Of a stretch of 64,000 bases of DNA, positions 24,101 to 36,130 are shown one piece after another. Both the position numbers and the translations under genes were made by a program. Each line of letters starts with the position of its first letter. Positions within the stretch are counted from its first letter, which is position 1. Below the pieces are notes generated by a model that was given only the letters and a program-made list of their open reading frames with translations, ran no database searches and was not told where the DNA came from. The stretch comes from Rotaria sordida (lineage: Eukaryota; Rotifera; Eurotatoria; Philodinida; Philodinidae), in NCBI GenBank assembly GCA_905250125.1, contig CAJNOL010000185.1:145160-209159 (forward strand). Direction: 5' to 3'.

Positions 24101-27100
24101 TACACAATAAAATATATGTGGGCTTCCTGACAAACATCCACTATCTCATAGTGTATGCGTTATCAAATACTTGACCACACCGTTGTTATGTCAGCGGTTG
24201 ACAACACTTCCGCCACAGTCTATTATGACTGCGGCAGAAATTGGGCCAAATATTTAAATACCAACGTACAAAGTAGACCTTAACAATCAATACATTATGA
24301 CTTAGAGAAAGTCTATCTCTATAAGCCTATATACATCGTATTCCGTAGTCATATATCATGGAAAACTTATAGTTCATTTTTTCAGATATGTCTAATGTTA
24401 TTTTGATGCCCATTGAAGTTTCCTAATCAAAATTGAACATTTACTTCAAATATATGAGATAAGTTCTCTCGATTTTTTCTTATTATCTTATAGTTATTAC
24501 AGCATAAAAATCAATCAAATAGCTGAAGTCTATCACTCGAAGATTTTCTGATCTGAACCTAGCCGAGTTAGAGATTAATCCGAAGCACTTTGATCCACAA
24601 TGTCGATTGATTATTTTTTTGAAGATTCGATTCAACTTCGAAAAGAAATTTACAATGAAATAAAAATCAAGATTTTCGAGTGGTTAGAAAAAATTTTGAA
24701 AATAAATCAGCAAATCAACACGTCATTACGGAATAATGTGAATGGTGATCATCTAGGAGGTAATAATTAACGAAAATAAATCGAACTTCGCCTGGTTTAT
24801 TTTTGGAACTAATATTAATCTAGGATCGATGTAAAAGCTGGAACTAGAAAACTGAATTATCACTGAGAAAGAAACTCTAATCTTTCTTTTTCGATTTAAT
24901 TATTGGTAAAACACTATCTTGAAGATTTTTCTCACTAATATGATGTTGAAATATAGTTTCATTGATTTCAGAAAAGAAAAACATCAATATGCATCTATCA
25001 AACATACCCGGACAAGGATTTCCACAGTCTTTTCTTTGATATTTTGCATGATTTCCTTTCATATCAAATATATGTAACAGAGTAACATCGAAACAATAAC
25101 ATTTATTCATATTTATAACAGCTAAATCTGTTTCTAATATTTGACAAACAGATGAGCATAATTCATATGTTAAGTGATTTGATATCATTACTGGTAAACC
25201 AAGTGTTAAGGGTTTACTGTAACAGTTTTGTACAGAGTTAAAACCAAGCATTGATTCTTCTTTACATAAAACATGTCTTGGCTTCGAACAATTATTAATT
25301 TGAGTATTTTTTAAAATAGAACTTCCTTTTTCGTCGATTACTGTGCGTATTAAAACTAAGCATGAATCATTTTCTATGTTTGAGTTATTATATTCATTTG
25401 AATTAATCATTTGAAATTCATCTATCGATGAGAGATTGGTATTAACATTGGACAACAATGCTGACGAGTTTTGAGTATATGGTCCAAATTGTTGAAGATT
25501 TGATTTAGTATTTGACGGATCTAAGAAAAGATTAATTCAGTTATCGTTACGAATCATCTAAAGTGCACTCCTGTTCATTAGGTTTTATGTGATACTCAGA
25601 ATCTGTCTTTTTTTTTTTATCTATTTGAAGTTTAAATTATTTTTCGGATATTTTTTATTCTAAAATTAAGAGTCTTCAGAGAAAACTAAACGATATATTC
25701 GTCACATATTAAATGGTCATATAATGGTTAGGTGAGAATCTTAACTTATTTTCATACATTGTAAAGAATGTTTTCAAATATTCATATCTATGAACAATGT
25801 GAATATGGATTGTTTTTAATAGGCAGATTAGTTTTCTATTAGATTTATAGAATAATCTTTATGAAACGATGAAAGTTTTTGTATATATTTAAAAAAATGA
25901 CACAAAATTTTGTAGCCTATAAAGAAAACAGGAATATCTAATTTAATAAATTCAGAGAGAATCAATAAAAATAAAGGTACTCATGTTGTATGCAGTATAG
26001 TTCTATTACAATACAACAACAACTCATTTCAGTTCTGATTGCTACTTCAATAAACCGGGATGATTTCAACCAAACAAAAACCATCAGTAGATCATTCAGT
26101 CTAGTACGATTGAATAGTCAGCTATCTTCAGCTCATCATTAAAGTGCAGCATATTCATAGCTGTTCTATGAGTGACATACCAACAGTAGTGTGAATAAGT
26201 CGGCAACATGATAATCGAACTAAATCCCTCAAATTCTATTTTTTAAGATGTTTGCTCGTGTCTAACATAATCTTAATTGTCTACTGTTTATTCTCCTAAT
26301 CAATCAATAAGATTTTCCTCAGAGAATTTACTTGTATCAAGAAGAAAGAAACCAAGACGAGCTTGCCATTGTGACGTATATCGAGCGATTTCACCTTTAT
26401 GGATATTAGCCATAGAATTCTTGATTTCATTTTTTGCTTCCTTCTTCATATCATCATCGTCATCATTTGACATAATATCTGTTTCAGCTGTTGACACATA
26501 AATACAACTATTTCTTGCTTCTCGAATGGTTTTACGGTCATCGGATATCCGATAACAATGATTGTTTATGTCAAACCAATGTCGTCCACACATAGCCGCC
26601 ATTATATTAAAATTTGGTGTATAAGTTGGATAAATACTAGTACTATATGATGACGAATTCTCATTCATAGAATTTGTTATGCATAAACGCTTTGAGAATC
26701 TATATGAATACAAGAGTTAGTGATGTAACCAAGATTTTTGTATATGTCGGATCTCAGCTTCAGTGTATGGGATCCAGATGAAACCTATGGAGAATGATAT
26801 TGGACCTAAATGATAGAGAAGTTATAATGTTTTGAATTTTTGCTACATGTTGCTAAAATTTTAGGAAATATTCAAAACATTATAACTTCTGAACGAGTCC
26901 ATATATCTAGATGAAATTTAAAATCTGTCAATAAAATTTGATGTAGTTTATTATTAAATTCTAAACAACGAAATACTACTAAGAACAAAATAAAAATCCT
27001 AGGAAACTCAGAAAAAAGAACTTTTTTTCGCAAAGCTCAATCGCAAAAAAATTTATTCATAAAAACTCATCATTTAGGTCTAACATCATCCCCCATAGGT

Positions 27101-29963
27101 TCCATCTGGATCCCATGCACTGAAGCTGAGATCCGGCATATACAAAAATCCTGGTTACGTCACTAACAAGTGGTAGAAATGTTCAAATTCACGTAAACAG
27201 CCGCTATCTAATACATAAGATCTTCTAAAACTCCTTTTAAAATAATTTGTTTTAAGAGAATTTGAATTCCTTGTATTGGTTGCTGTTGTTATTGGACATT
27301 TCCAAGAAGGATCAATAGTAACATCATCATCAAAATCAATTGAAACAATGGATTTAGTTAAGTTTAATTTTTCAATAATTTTTAGAAAAATATTCCAGGA
27401 TAAATTTTCATCATAAACAAACTCCATTGATGAAAAAGGACATGATCTTGCCAAGCTGTAACGGGTTGATATACACTTTTTTAATTCTTTTATATAAAAG
27501 GAATCAATCGGACATATACCATTTAAATCATATATAGCCCATATACGTGAATCTGTTAATGAACCACATTTAAATTTATGTTTAACTTTCGAATCGTCCA
27601 ATGTGTTATCACAATAATGATCACAACTATAACTTGGTAAAATTGTTAAATAAAATGCACGACCAAAATCTGGAAATGATTTTCGAGGTATTATACATAA
27701 GCATTGATTGATATCACTGTTGAAAGCTAAAGATAAATTTTCATATTTCTTTGTTTTTTTTTAGGTATATAGTTATTTTTATCTAGATTTTTATGCATGT
27801 TATAATTCACAAATTAATAAATCAAAAATAAAGCGAACGTTTGTAATCATCTTTCGAACTTGAATATTATTTTTTTTTCAATACAATAACAGAGTAAAGC
27901 TACTTTATGGAAGAATAATCTCAAAGAAATCAGATATCAGAAATACTATGAAAGGCCAACTACTCCCTACTTTACAGCTCAGATCGAATGAACGAAACAA
28001 TAATACTGAGAAATCGTACGATATTATAAGATCTGTTCTAATAGTTCACTTCTCTTAGATGAACTGTCCAAAAATGTTGTTCTATCGCGAAAACGGATGT
28101 GTTTTCCTCAAGAGCATCACTAAAATTGTTCCGATAGATCAAAGAATGCTTTCAACTGGGTCTGAGATATTCACTAGAACGAGCATGTTAGCTTTTAAAT
28201 ACTAGAGATAATTCTCAGCATAGATTATTTCTATTAGAACATGTTATATTTTCTGCTAGACCATAATCCTTTTCAGTATTCAAGCATTGAAGTTTGTGCT
28301 GTATCAACATTATGTTCGATTTTCAGAATACGTAACTGGAATACTTTGTTTTCTCTACTTATTTTCTGTCAATGATTGCTATTATTTTGATGAAACATAC
28401 GGCCTTCAACATCGGCTCTGCCACTATTTGTGCGTATATATGTTAAAGCTTATCAATAACTTATTCTGATGTCACTCAATGCAAATAAGCAAAAAAATGA
28501 TAAATGAAACCGATGTACGATAGATGCCTAAAAAAAAGATCGTTTCCAATATTCTCAATACGATCCAATAAACTCATTAAGAGGTCATGACCGATCTAAT
28601 GCCGGATTTTCTTAAAAGTACTAACGACCATTTTTTGAATAACTTTTCAACGGTCCAAGCTATAGAGATCAGGTTTTCACCGCTAGAAAGAGCAAGGTGG
28701 AGGACGTCGATCTGTATAAAATTCATTAGGTTTACGGATCTTTTGCATAATTGTTTGCAGTCTGATATCTTATTTGCAAACATAGGACGATTTGAGCTAC
28801 ATTTTGGTCTGATTTGATGTTAACTTGTCATGAAAACTGATGAAAATAGACGACAAATAAGATATTAGACTGCAAACAACTATACAAAAGATCCGTAAAT
28901 CTAATGAATTTTATACAGATCGATGTCCTCCACCTTGCTCTTCCTAATGGTGAAAGCCTGACCTCTATAGCTTGGATTGTTGAAAAGTTATTCAAAAAAT
29001 GGTCGTTAGTACTTTTTAAAAAATTCGGCATTAGCTCGATCATTTAACTAATTTACTTTTATTAATCAGAAGAATCATTCTAGAAAATACTTGTTTTAAT
29101 TCTGTTAACCTAGTTTTTGACCATTGTCAAATGAGATGTATCATATTCTAGATGTTTTAGTATGTAAGCTGTCCGATAATTAAATAAATGTCATATTTAC
29201 AGCGCATAAGTAGGAGTCACATATCTAGCAAATGGTTCCAAATTTCAATAATTAATTTCTCTCAGTGATGTTCTACAAAATGAAGTTTTTCTGTTTCTAT
29301 ACTCTATTAGCGATATGAAAAGCAATTTAAAGAATATTAGGATAAATAGTACTGATGAAAAAAGATTCGATTTCCTATAAATATGAGAAAACTATTCAAT
29401 GATTATTTGTCGTTTACATGTTTTCTTTTACCTATTGATTTTATCATAGCATTTTGATCTAGACATGTAGCTGCACATCGTTCCAATTTATTCAATGAAT
29501 ATTTTACTGATGACGCATCAATTTTAACTTGCATTATATCATAATAACCCGAAGCATTCCATAATTCACATGACGCAAATTGGATTCGAAAGTTAAATAA
29601 ATGAGCATGTTGAGTATAAAAGTTTTCTTCAGCATAGGCTGAATATGTTCCTCTGCCCCCACATGTATTAACTGTTTTAACTTCATGATAATCGGGCTTT
29701 CTACATGGTATTGTACAATATTCATCTCTCTGTCGATTATGATCCATAAGACCGCCACCTGAACACCGACAAATTTCGTGTTGTATATAAATAATTGGTG
29801 TTTCACATAGAACAAAACATAAAGTTGGTTCCATATACGAACTTATGAAATAACTATTGTAAAATACTTGTGTATAACAACCAACATAGTGATATGAACC
29901 AAAAACTGAATGTGCCAAAGAAATTATGATGAAAAGAGAAATCATTCTCGGGCCAAATATCAT
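21069..29963 (-). CDS. Type I membrane receptor, (WSC-WSC-CTLD-CTLD)x2-TM-tail, 1,248 residues
   Basis: Seven exons fit with GT/AG ends and matching phases: 29963-29432, 27726-27168, 26699-26332, 25520-25008, 23802-23368, 23300-22235 and 21342-21069. They sum to 3,747 nt. A signal peptide (ISLFIIISLAHSVFG) is followed by WSC 1 (YVGCYTQ to CGGRGTYSAY), WSC 2 (about 130-250), a degenerate CTLD 1 (about 250-370), CTLD 2 (CGRHWFDINNHCYRI to PRHVLCKEE), WSC 3 and 4 (about 560-800), CTLD 3 (about 800-930), CTLD 4 (CGDDTDYHFMNGLCYKV to RPATVICQK), one TM helix (about 1190-1214) and a short tail with a YSEL (YxxL) motif. WSC and CTLD domains bind carbohydrate, so a cell-surface glycan or microbe receptor is likely. 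CTLDs 1 and 3 are diverged, and no EPN/QPD calcium-type sugar motif was seen. Introns of 1.7, 1.2 and 0.8 kb carry repeats; the intron 26700-27167 is nearly all MITE. The start was set at ATG 29963 because it leads the signal peptide. Confidence 0.85.
23803..25007 (-). other. Large intron of the receptor gene
   Basis: 1,205 bp between a WSC half ending CGNPCPG and the next exon starting NQHERCG, joined in phase 1. Inside I see no gene; near 24210-24237 a short hairpin pairs GCCACAGTC with GACTGCGGC. Confidence 0.7.
26720..27163. mobile_element. MITE with about 100-bp terminal inverted repeats, TA target site
   Basis: 444 bp. The two ends are inverted copies over about 100 bp (GTGATGTAACCAAGATTTTT against GTGACGTAACCAGGATTTTT and on). 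TA flanks both sides (26718-26719, 27164-27165), which points to the Tc1/mariner type. No coding capacity. It sits in the receptor gene and makes up nearly all of one intron. Confidence 0.85.
28589..29043. mobile_element. Long inverted repeat (foldback/MITE) in receptor intron 1
   Basis: Two arms of about 190 bp (28589-28783 and 28855-29043) are inverted copies around a loop of about 70 bp. The outer ends read ATGACCGATCTAATGCCG and, on the other strand, ATGATCGAGCTAATGCCG. A clear target duplication was not found. The antiparallel reading frames here arise from the palindrome and are not genes. Confidence 0.75.
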
Positions 29964-30052
29964 ATGCACGAATAATATAAGTAAATGATTGATGATAAAA
30001 AAAAATAATTGAAAATATTCGTTAGATATAATACAAGAAAAAAGAAATATAA

Positions 30053-30088
30053 GATGTGGGTGTGGATCTCACACCCACACTCCACCTC
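30053..30088. repeat. Telomere-like foldback, minimal spacer
   Basis: GTGGGTGTGGATC is directly followed by TCACACCCACACTCCACC. The arms nearly touch, so it is almost a perfect palindrome of the telomere-like unit. It lies about 90 bp from the receptor start codon. Confidence 0.65.
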
Positions 30089-30849
30089 AATCCTGCGAGC
30101 ACCTTCATGTGACTTCTGTGACACATCGTTGTGGATTGCTATATTTACAAAAATGAATAGTCTAGTAACTATTTTGATATCTAATATTGAACTGGTTTTC
30201 AACTCTGAACAGCAGAATGCTTATGAAAAAAAGATCTTAAACAAGCTTTTCTGGCTCCAATTTACTAGTAGTCTTTTACATTTCGAAGATTCCTATTTGG
30301 ATGCATAGAAGAAAGGAGCTTTTGATCTCCCTAAAAAAAAGGGTGAAATTGATTTTCATCACTATGCTGATAGGCCATTTCACCACCAAATTTTGGAAAT
30401 TTCAGTATTGATTATCATCTCTCTTTCGGAAAGGGATGTTGTCATATTTATCAAAATTATTAAATTATATTCATATTCAACCAGAATACCCAAACAGTGA
30501 TGAAAACAGCATCAATGGACAAATTTAGTTACTTTTTGTCCGCTTCAGATTAGTATAGTCTCCTTCCACTCTTGCATATACGTAAAAAGTACGCCTACTG
30601 GGCGTGCGTCATCTGCATCTTTGCCTTTCACGATACTTACGAAAATAATTTTGATAAGTTTATAATAGGATCAAAATGTGTTACAAAAAGTCAAAAGTAG
30701 TCGAAATGCTATCTTTCTATGATGTCACCATCTAGGAATCTGTGGGACCACATTTTTTTTGATTCCGATCCGAAGTATGTTCAGAGTTTCGAAAATACCA
30801 AAATTTCAATGATGCCATTTAAAATCATATATGAGCGTAATTACAGAAA

Positions 30850-31740
30850 TTCCACTAATTACCATTATATTGGAAAGGAATTTCCGCATAAATTTCCGAA
30901 TTTTCAGATAACTTCTAAGAAAATTTCCTGAAAATTTTGGAAATTACCTTCACATCAGAAAAGAAATTTTCTGTAAATTTGGGTAATTACTCATACCACA
31001 GAAGGAAAAATAACAGATAATTTCTATAAATACCAACTCTTCAAAAGGAAATTGCTGAGTAATTACGGAAAATACGAACACATGTAGACGAAATTACGAG
31101 AAAATTTCCGAAATTAACTAGTTGTCGCAAAGAACTTTCTACAGAAAATTCTTAGAAATTTCGGTAATTACTAGGAAATTTCTCTAAATTCTAAAATTAC
31201 ATTATATACACATATAATAAGATAGATATCGATTTAAAGAGTTCAACACTTAAAACGTAAAAGAATTTATGGTTATTTCGGAAGTTACCTGGAAACATTA
31301 GTAATTACAGAAATTTCGGTAATTTCTATAATTTTCATAATATTATCATGTGGATATGATGATATATGCATAGATTTCAAGAACCCTACCGGCAAAAACT
31401 GGAAGAAATTATGGTGATTTCGGAGATTACCAAAGAATTTTAGTAATTACGGAAATTACTATGAATTCTTCGTTTTTGGGGTAGAGTTGTTTATATCTAT
31501 ATTTATATCACCATGTCCATATTATAATGTTATGAAATTTATAGAAATTTCCGTAATTACTAAAATTCCTTGGTAATCTCCGAAATTACCATAATTTCTT
31601 CCAGTTTTTGCCGGTAGGGTTCTTTAAACCTATGCATATATCATCATACCCACATGATAATATTATGAAAATTTTAGAAATTACCGTAATTACTAAAATC
31701 TCTTGGTAATTTCCGAAATTTCCTGGAAATTTCTTTGTTT
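30850..31740. repeat. Foldback field dense in an AAATTTCCGTAATTAC-like motif
   Basis: Variants of AAATTTCCGTAATTAC occur many times on both strands. The right half is a clear inverted repeat: about 31290-31470 against 31535-31735, including the shared segment CGGCAAAAACTGGAAGAAAT, around a loop of about 65 bp. The left half has the motif in mixed orientation. It could be a foldback transposon with subterminal repeats. Confidence 0.65.
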
Positions 31741-31869
31741 TCGTTATATTTTCTTTTGTATAGTATGACAGTAGATACGGTATTTTCTGAAACGTGCATT
31801 TTGTATAGGTGTAGTTCCAGAAGTATGCACATTTAAGAAGAAAATTTTCTTTTTCGTAAATTTGCCTAC

Positions 31870-32830
31870 TGCTGTCCGGTTCCGGTCAAAAATTTCTATT
31901 GGTTCTGGTCCCGGTCCTTGCCTCAGGCCCAGTTCTGGTTAAAGTTTTGTATAAGCTTCCGATCTCGATTTTTTTAAAAAATAAACCATTTCTTGCGAGA
32001 TTAAGATTAACTTTTCGATTTATGCACGTAATTCCAAATAGTAAAAGTTCTTTTTGCAATAGAGTGAAGTAAAATAAAAATACTTAATAGTTTATACTTG
32101 ATATAGGAATATAATGGCAAATACTGTGCAATCGAAAGAATGGTTGAATTGCTATAAAACCAAATTTATGTATATTTCACCAGTACGCCTATTTAAAAAC
32201 TTATACATATCGTCGAAAATCTCGATTCTGGAAGTCAAACTCGAGATCAGAGAAAATTTTTATTAGAATCGTAAACAAAAATGGCTGCTTTTCAAATTCT
32301 TAGTCCCAACAAAATAATGGGAATGAAAATCTATAGTCTAGTTCTTGATCAAAAAAAAACTGCGTCTGGATCAGCTTGAAAATTTATAGGTCCTGGCTTC
32401 GTGTGACTGGGATTGCGACCACGTTGCAAATCCCTATTTATATTTTCCTAATTCTAGTACAACAACAACTAACGATGACAAACATTTATATGAACAGTTA
32501 TCAGTAGACAATCATTATTTTGAAGGTATAATTGATGGTAATGATGATGAAGTTTCGTAAAGAACGCATGCATTACAAAGAAAGAGTTGTGACGATTGTC
32601 ATGTATACATTTTCCTTTCTTGCTTTGAAATTTTCAGCGATCATTTATTGACATTCACGGTGTATTGTAACTAAATTCCAAACACAAATCATATTTTTCA
32701 TTAACACAAAAGCTTTGCGGAACTCGCTAAAATGTATTTAGTCTCGGTCCCGGTCTCGTGAGAAATTATTTTTAGTCCCGAATTTGGTCTCACCAAAACC
32801 GGGACTGTTTTGAGGATACCTATTACTATC
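31870..32830. mobile_element. Probable hAT-type transposon debris
   Basis: Both ends are rich in GGTCCCGGTC-like repeats (near 31880-31930 and 32740-32820), which recall hAT subterminal sequences. Near 32460-32560 one frame reads like a short acidic fragment with YEQLSVDNHYFEG. No terminal inverted repeat or target duplication was established. Confidence 0.3.
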
Positions 32831-34409
32831 ACTATTTGACCATTTTAATCGACTAGCAGTATAAAAAGCATAATTACCGTAATGCTTATTGTGTCAACAA
32901 TAATTCTAATTTAGATAAATCTGATATTTCGGAAGAATCAATGGTTTTTGCGATCAAATGAATAGAAAATTATGTTTACATACTTTTTGAAAAAGTGCTG
33001 CGTGAATATCGATTTTAATGTTTTTACTAATCGTGTCAGCTATCAATACTCTACTAGAAACTATGGAGTTGCTTAACTTTTGAATATAGCACTATTCTGA
33101 AAATTTTGTGGGATATGATAACTAGTACTAAAAGTTTTTTCAAGACAATATTCGTTTAGTCAATACTTATAGGTCTTTTGCTTGTATTTAACTGGTCTTC
33201 TTGCTCTCTACAAAGAATCTATTAATTTAATTGTTATTATTCATCTTATTGACTTATTCGTCTTTCTTCCATGCTTCCCTATTTTTATACGAATTACAGA
33301 ATACCACTTATAATATTGCTATTAATACTCCTTACAAAGACGTAGCTTCAAGCTAATTCTGTTTTAAGTGTTGTCTTTGGCACAGAATATAAGACACGAT
33401 ATTTATAATATCCTATTTATTAGAATTTATTGCCTGAAAGTCACTAGAACTATTCAAAGAGCAATAAAAGAACTGTGAAGAACAAGAAAAAAATGCGAAT
33501 GCAAACATCATTAACAATCAACAAAGAATATTTCGTATCGCAATTAAAACATTTCATCAGGGCTATTGCATTATATATTTATTGGGTAAATATACCTAAT
33601 TGAAAGCATGTTGTTGTGATTTTATGTTTTTTGTATCTAATTTGAATAGAGCTTCTATCAATCGAATCACCTACTTTTTTTTTGTAAAAATATTGTAAAT
33701 AGTTTGTTCTTAGTCGTACATCAAATGAGGACAATGCTAAAGTATATCGTGGTAACTAGAGTTTGTTGATTTATAGAAGTAACGTTCATAAAATACAGAC
33801 ACAGTTCATCCTGAACTGAAAGATTAAGGACCTTTTTAATTTTGAAATTTTAAGTTCATCGCAGTTCTGGAAATTCACAAGGTGAAGATCTAAAATAGTT
33901 GAGGATGTGACTGTAGGTGCGAGGGTGTTTGTAAATTTAGGTGGAAAAGGCGCACATTTTCACTCACATACGTATCCTTCTTTAACTATAGTGAAAATAT
34001 AGATGAGTTCTCCAAATAAATATTGAAGTCAAAGGTATCCAACTAATTTTGTTATATTTGATCATATTTTTGTGTCCGTGGTTGCTATTCTTCATTCATT
34101 AAAACTCACGAAATTTGTACTGCTTCAAGAAGCAAAAAATTTTCTACTTTTGAATATTAACGTGAAATAGTCTGTTGATGTTTCAAAACGTTGGTGAAAA
34201 TACAAAGTGTGGTGTTTATCTCCTGGAAAAAATTGAGAACTGAAAATTTCACAATTCACAAAATGTGTAAAATAAATTCAAAATAATTTATATATTTTTT
34301 TATGTTTTAATATTTTTTTTTTTGTAAATACGGACTCTGATGATTTTAGTTGATAAACTGATTTCTCTTTTATTTAAATAATCATTAATCTGTTTTGGGA
34401 GTGAGCATG

Positions 34410-34494
34410 GTTGGGTGTGGACATTGATGGATGGTGTGAACGTGGGTGTGGGTAAGTGAAAATAGAACTTACACCCACACCCACCCACGCTCGC
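34410..34494. repeat. Telomere-like foldback
   Basis: GGTGTGAACGTGGGTGTGGG, spacer, then CACCCACACCCACCCACGC. Its spacer AAGTGAAAATAGAACT is nearly the same as one at 63.27 kb, so the two share an origin. Confidence 0.7.
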
Positions 34495-34499
34495 ATGTT

Positions 34500-36130
34500 C
34501 TGAGACAAATAGAGAAAGCTAATTTAGTTTTCGTGTTTTGCTTCTTTGTTTAGTTATCTTAGCGGTTCTTGCATATTTTATAATGCAAATATAATTTGAA
34601 AGTCAACTTTAATTTTTTTTTTCTTCACTAAGTCACCCTTCCAATTCTGGTGGGTTTTATAAGAAAATAAAAGGCAGATATGAAATTCAGTTTTCTTTTC
34701 TTCATTGAGTTATTTCAATCATTGCCTAAAGATTTGTCTAGGGATAGCTACTTAGCATTAGCTTTGGCTGAACTAATTCTGTTTTTCATACTTTTGTATT
34801 GGATTAAGAAAATAATTTAATACTTTCTTTATCAATGTTAAAAAGTACTTTAAATCTTTGGTATTAGTATTATATGGACAATTCATTATTAAATACTAAT
34901 GCGCACGAACAATGTATTGAAGAATGTAAGTTTTAAATCAATACTAATATCAAAGTATTAAATTATATTTTTAACATCAATACAAAAGTATCACAATATT
35001 TTCTTAATTCTAATACAAAGCTGTTAGCGTCTTTCTCATACTTATGCTATGCCCATCTCTAAATTTTTCCGAAAGCGACGGAATGCGTAAACACACTTTC
35101 CTTTTTTTTCCTGAATTTAGCTATTCCATATATTCCACACCACCTACTGAGAAAAACCTAGAAAGTTTGTTTAGTTTTATTTTTTCTTTCTTTAGTTAGT
35201 TTTTCTCATACATCTAGTGCTTTTTATTCGAGAAATTCAATCAGAACATTAGCTTTACTCTTGTTTCCTTGATTTATTTACTTCTATGATTGTGCGCCCC
35301 CCTATGAGAAGTTGGAATAGGTTGGTTCCGTTTAATTTTTCTCTTTCATCATGTAGCTATGCCCGGAGCGATCCCTCACTGTATCAGAAAAATGCAATTA
35401 GTTAGCTTAGTTTGCTTTTCTTCGATTAATTGCGTTAATATTTTCTACGCTTCTTATCAGAAAAACAGAAAAGGATAGTTTGGTTTACTTTTTTCTTTTA
35501 CTTATTCGGATAGTTGTCGAAGATTTTATAGAAGCAATAAAATGCGAAAACCCACTTTCTTTTTCATTTCGTCATTTAGTTGTCATCAGAATCAATAGCA
35601 TCCGTCACTTTCTGAGAAAGTTCGAATAGATTGGTTTAGTTGAATTTTCTCTTTTATCTTTTAATTACCCTTATATTGATCGCGAATTATATGAAAAATA
35701 TTAAAAAAACTGAGTCCAATGCCTTTTTTTCTATTAACAATATCCGTGCTTTCTCCTTCCTGTTCTGAGAGAAATGGAGAGAGCTAGTTCAGCTTCTATT
35801 TTCTGCTCATTTCTTCAGGTACCCTGATAGGCCTTGTGCTTTTTATAATGAAAATGTAATTAGAAAACTAACTTCACCTTGATTTCTTCGTTTAGTCTCC
35901 GTGTTAATCCTGGAGTGTTTTTTGAGAGCATTAGAATAAAAACAGCAACTTTAGTTTTCTTTTTCTCGACTTAGTTCTGGTGTATTTGTCCAGCATTTTA
36001 CGAGAAGAATGCAATAGGTTAGTTTGCGTGTGCTTTCTTTCTATGATTTGCTGGCCTGATGGTTATTAAAGTTTTCATGCAGGAAAATAGAACAATAGAA
36101 TTCACTTTACTTTTATTTTCGTCTTCGTTT
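34500..36130. repeat. Degenerate minisatellite, period about 70-80 bp
   Basis: About twenty diverged repeats share the pattern: TCTGAGAAA-like start, an A-rich part, TAGTTTAGTTTTCTTTTTCTTC-like centre (given here as two parts: TAGTTTAGTTTT and CTTTTTCTTC), then TTTAGTT and a GC-richer end. Unit length varies. No coding potential. Confidence 0.55.

Noticed and set aside
23803-25007. A gene boundary between two separate lectin genes
   Set aside because: The split WSC motif CGNPCPG/NQHERCG joins exactly in phase, so one gene spans the gap.
28577-29043. Two similar facing frames of about 70 residues
   Set aside because: They mirror each other because of the inverted repeat; no start context or composition of a gene.
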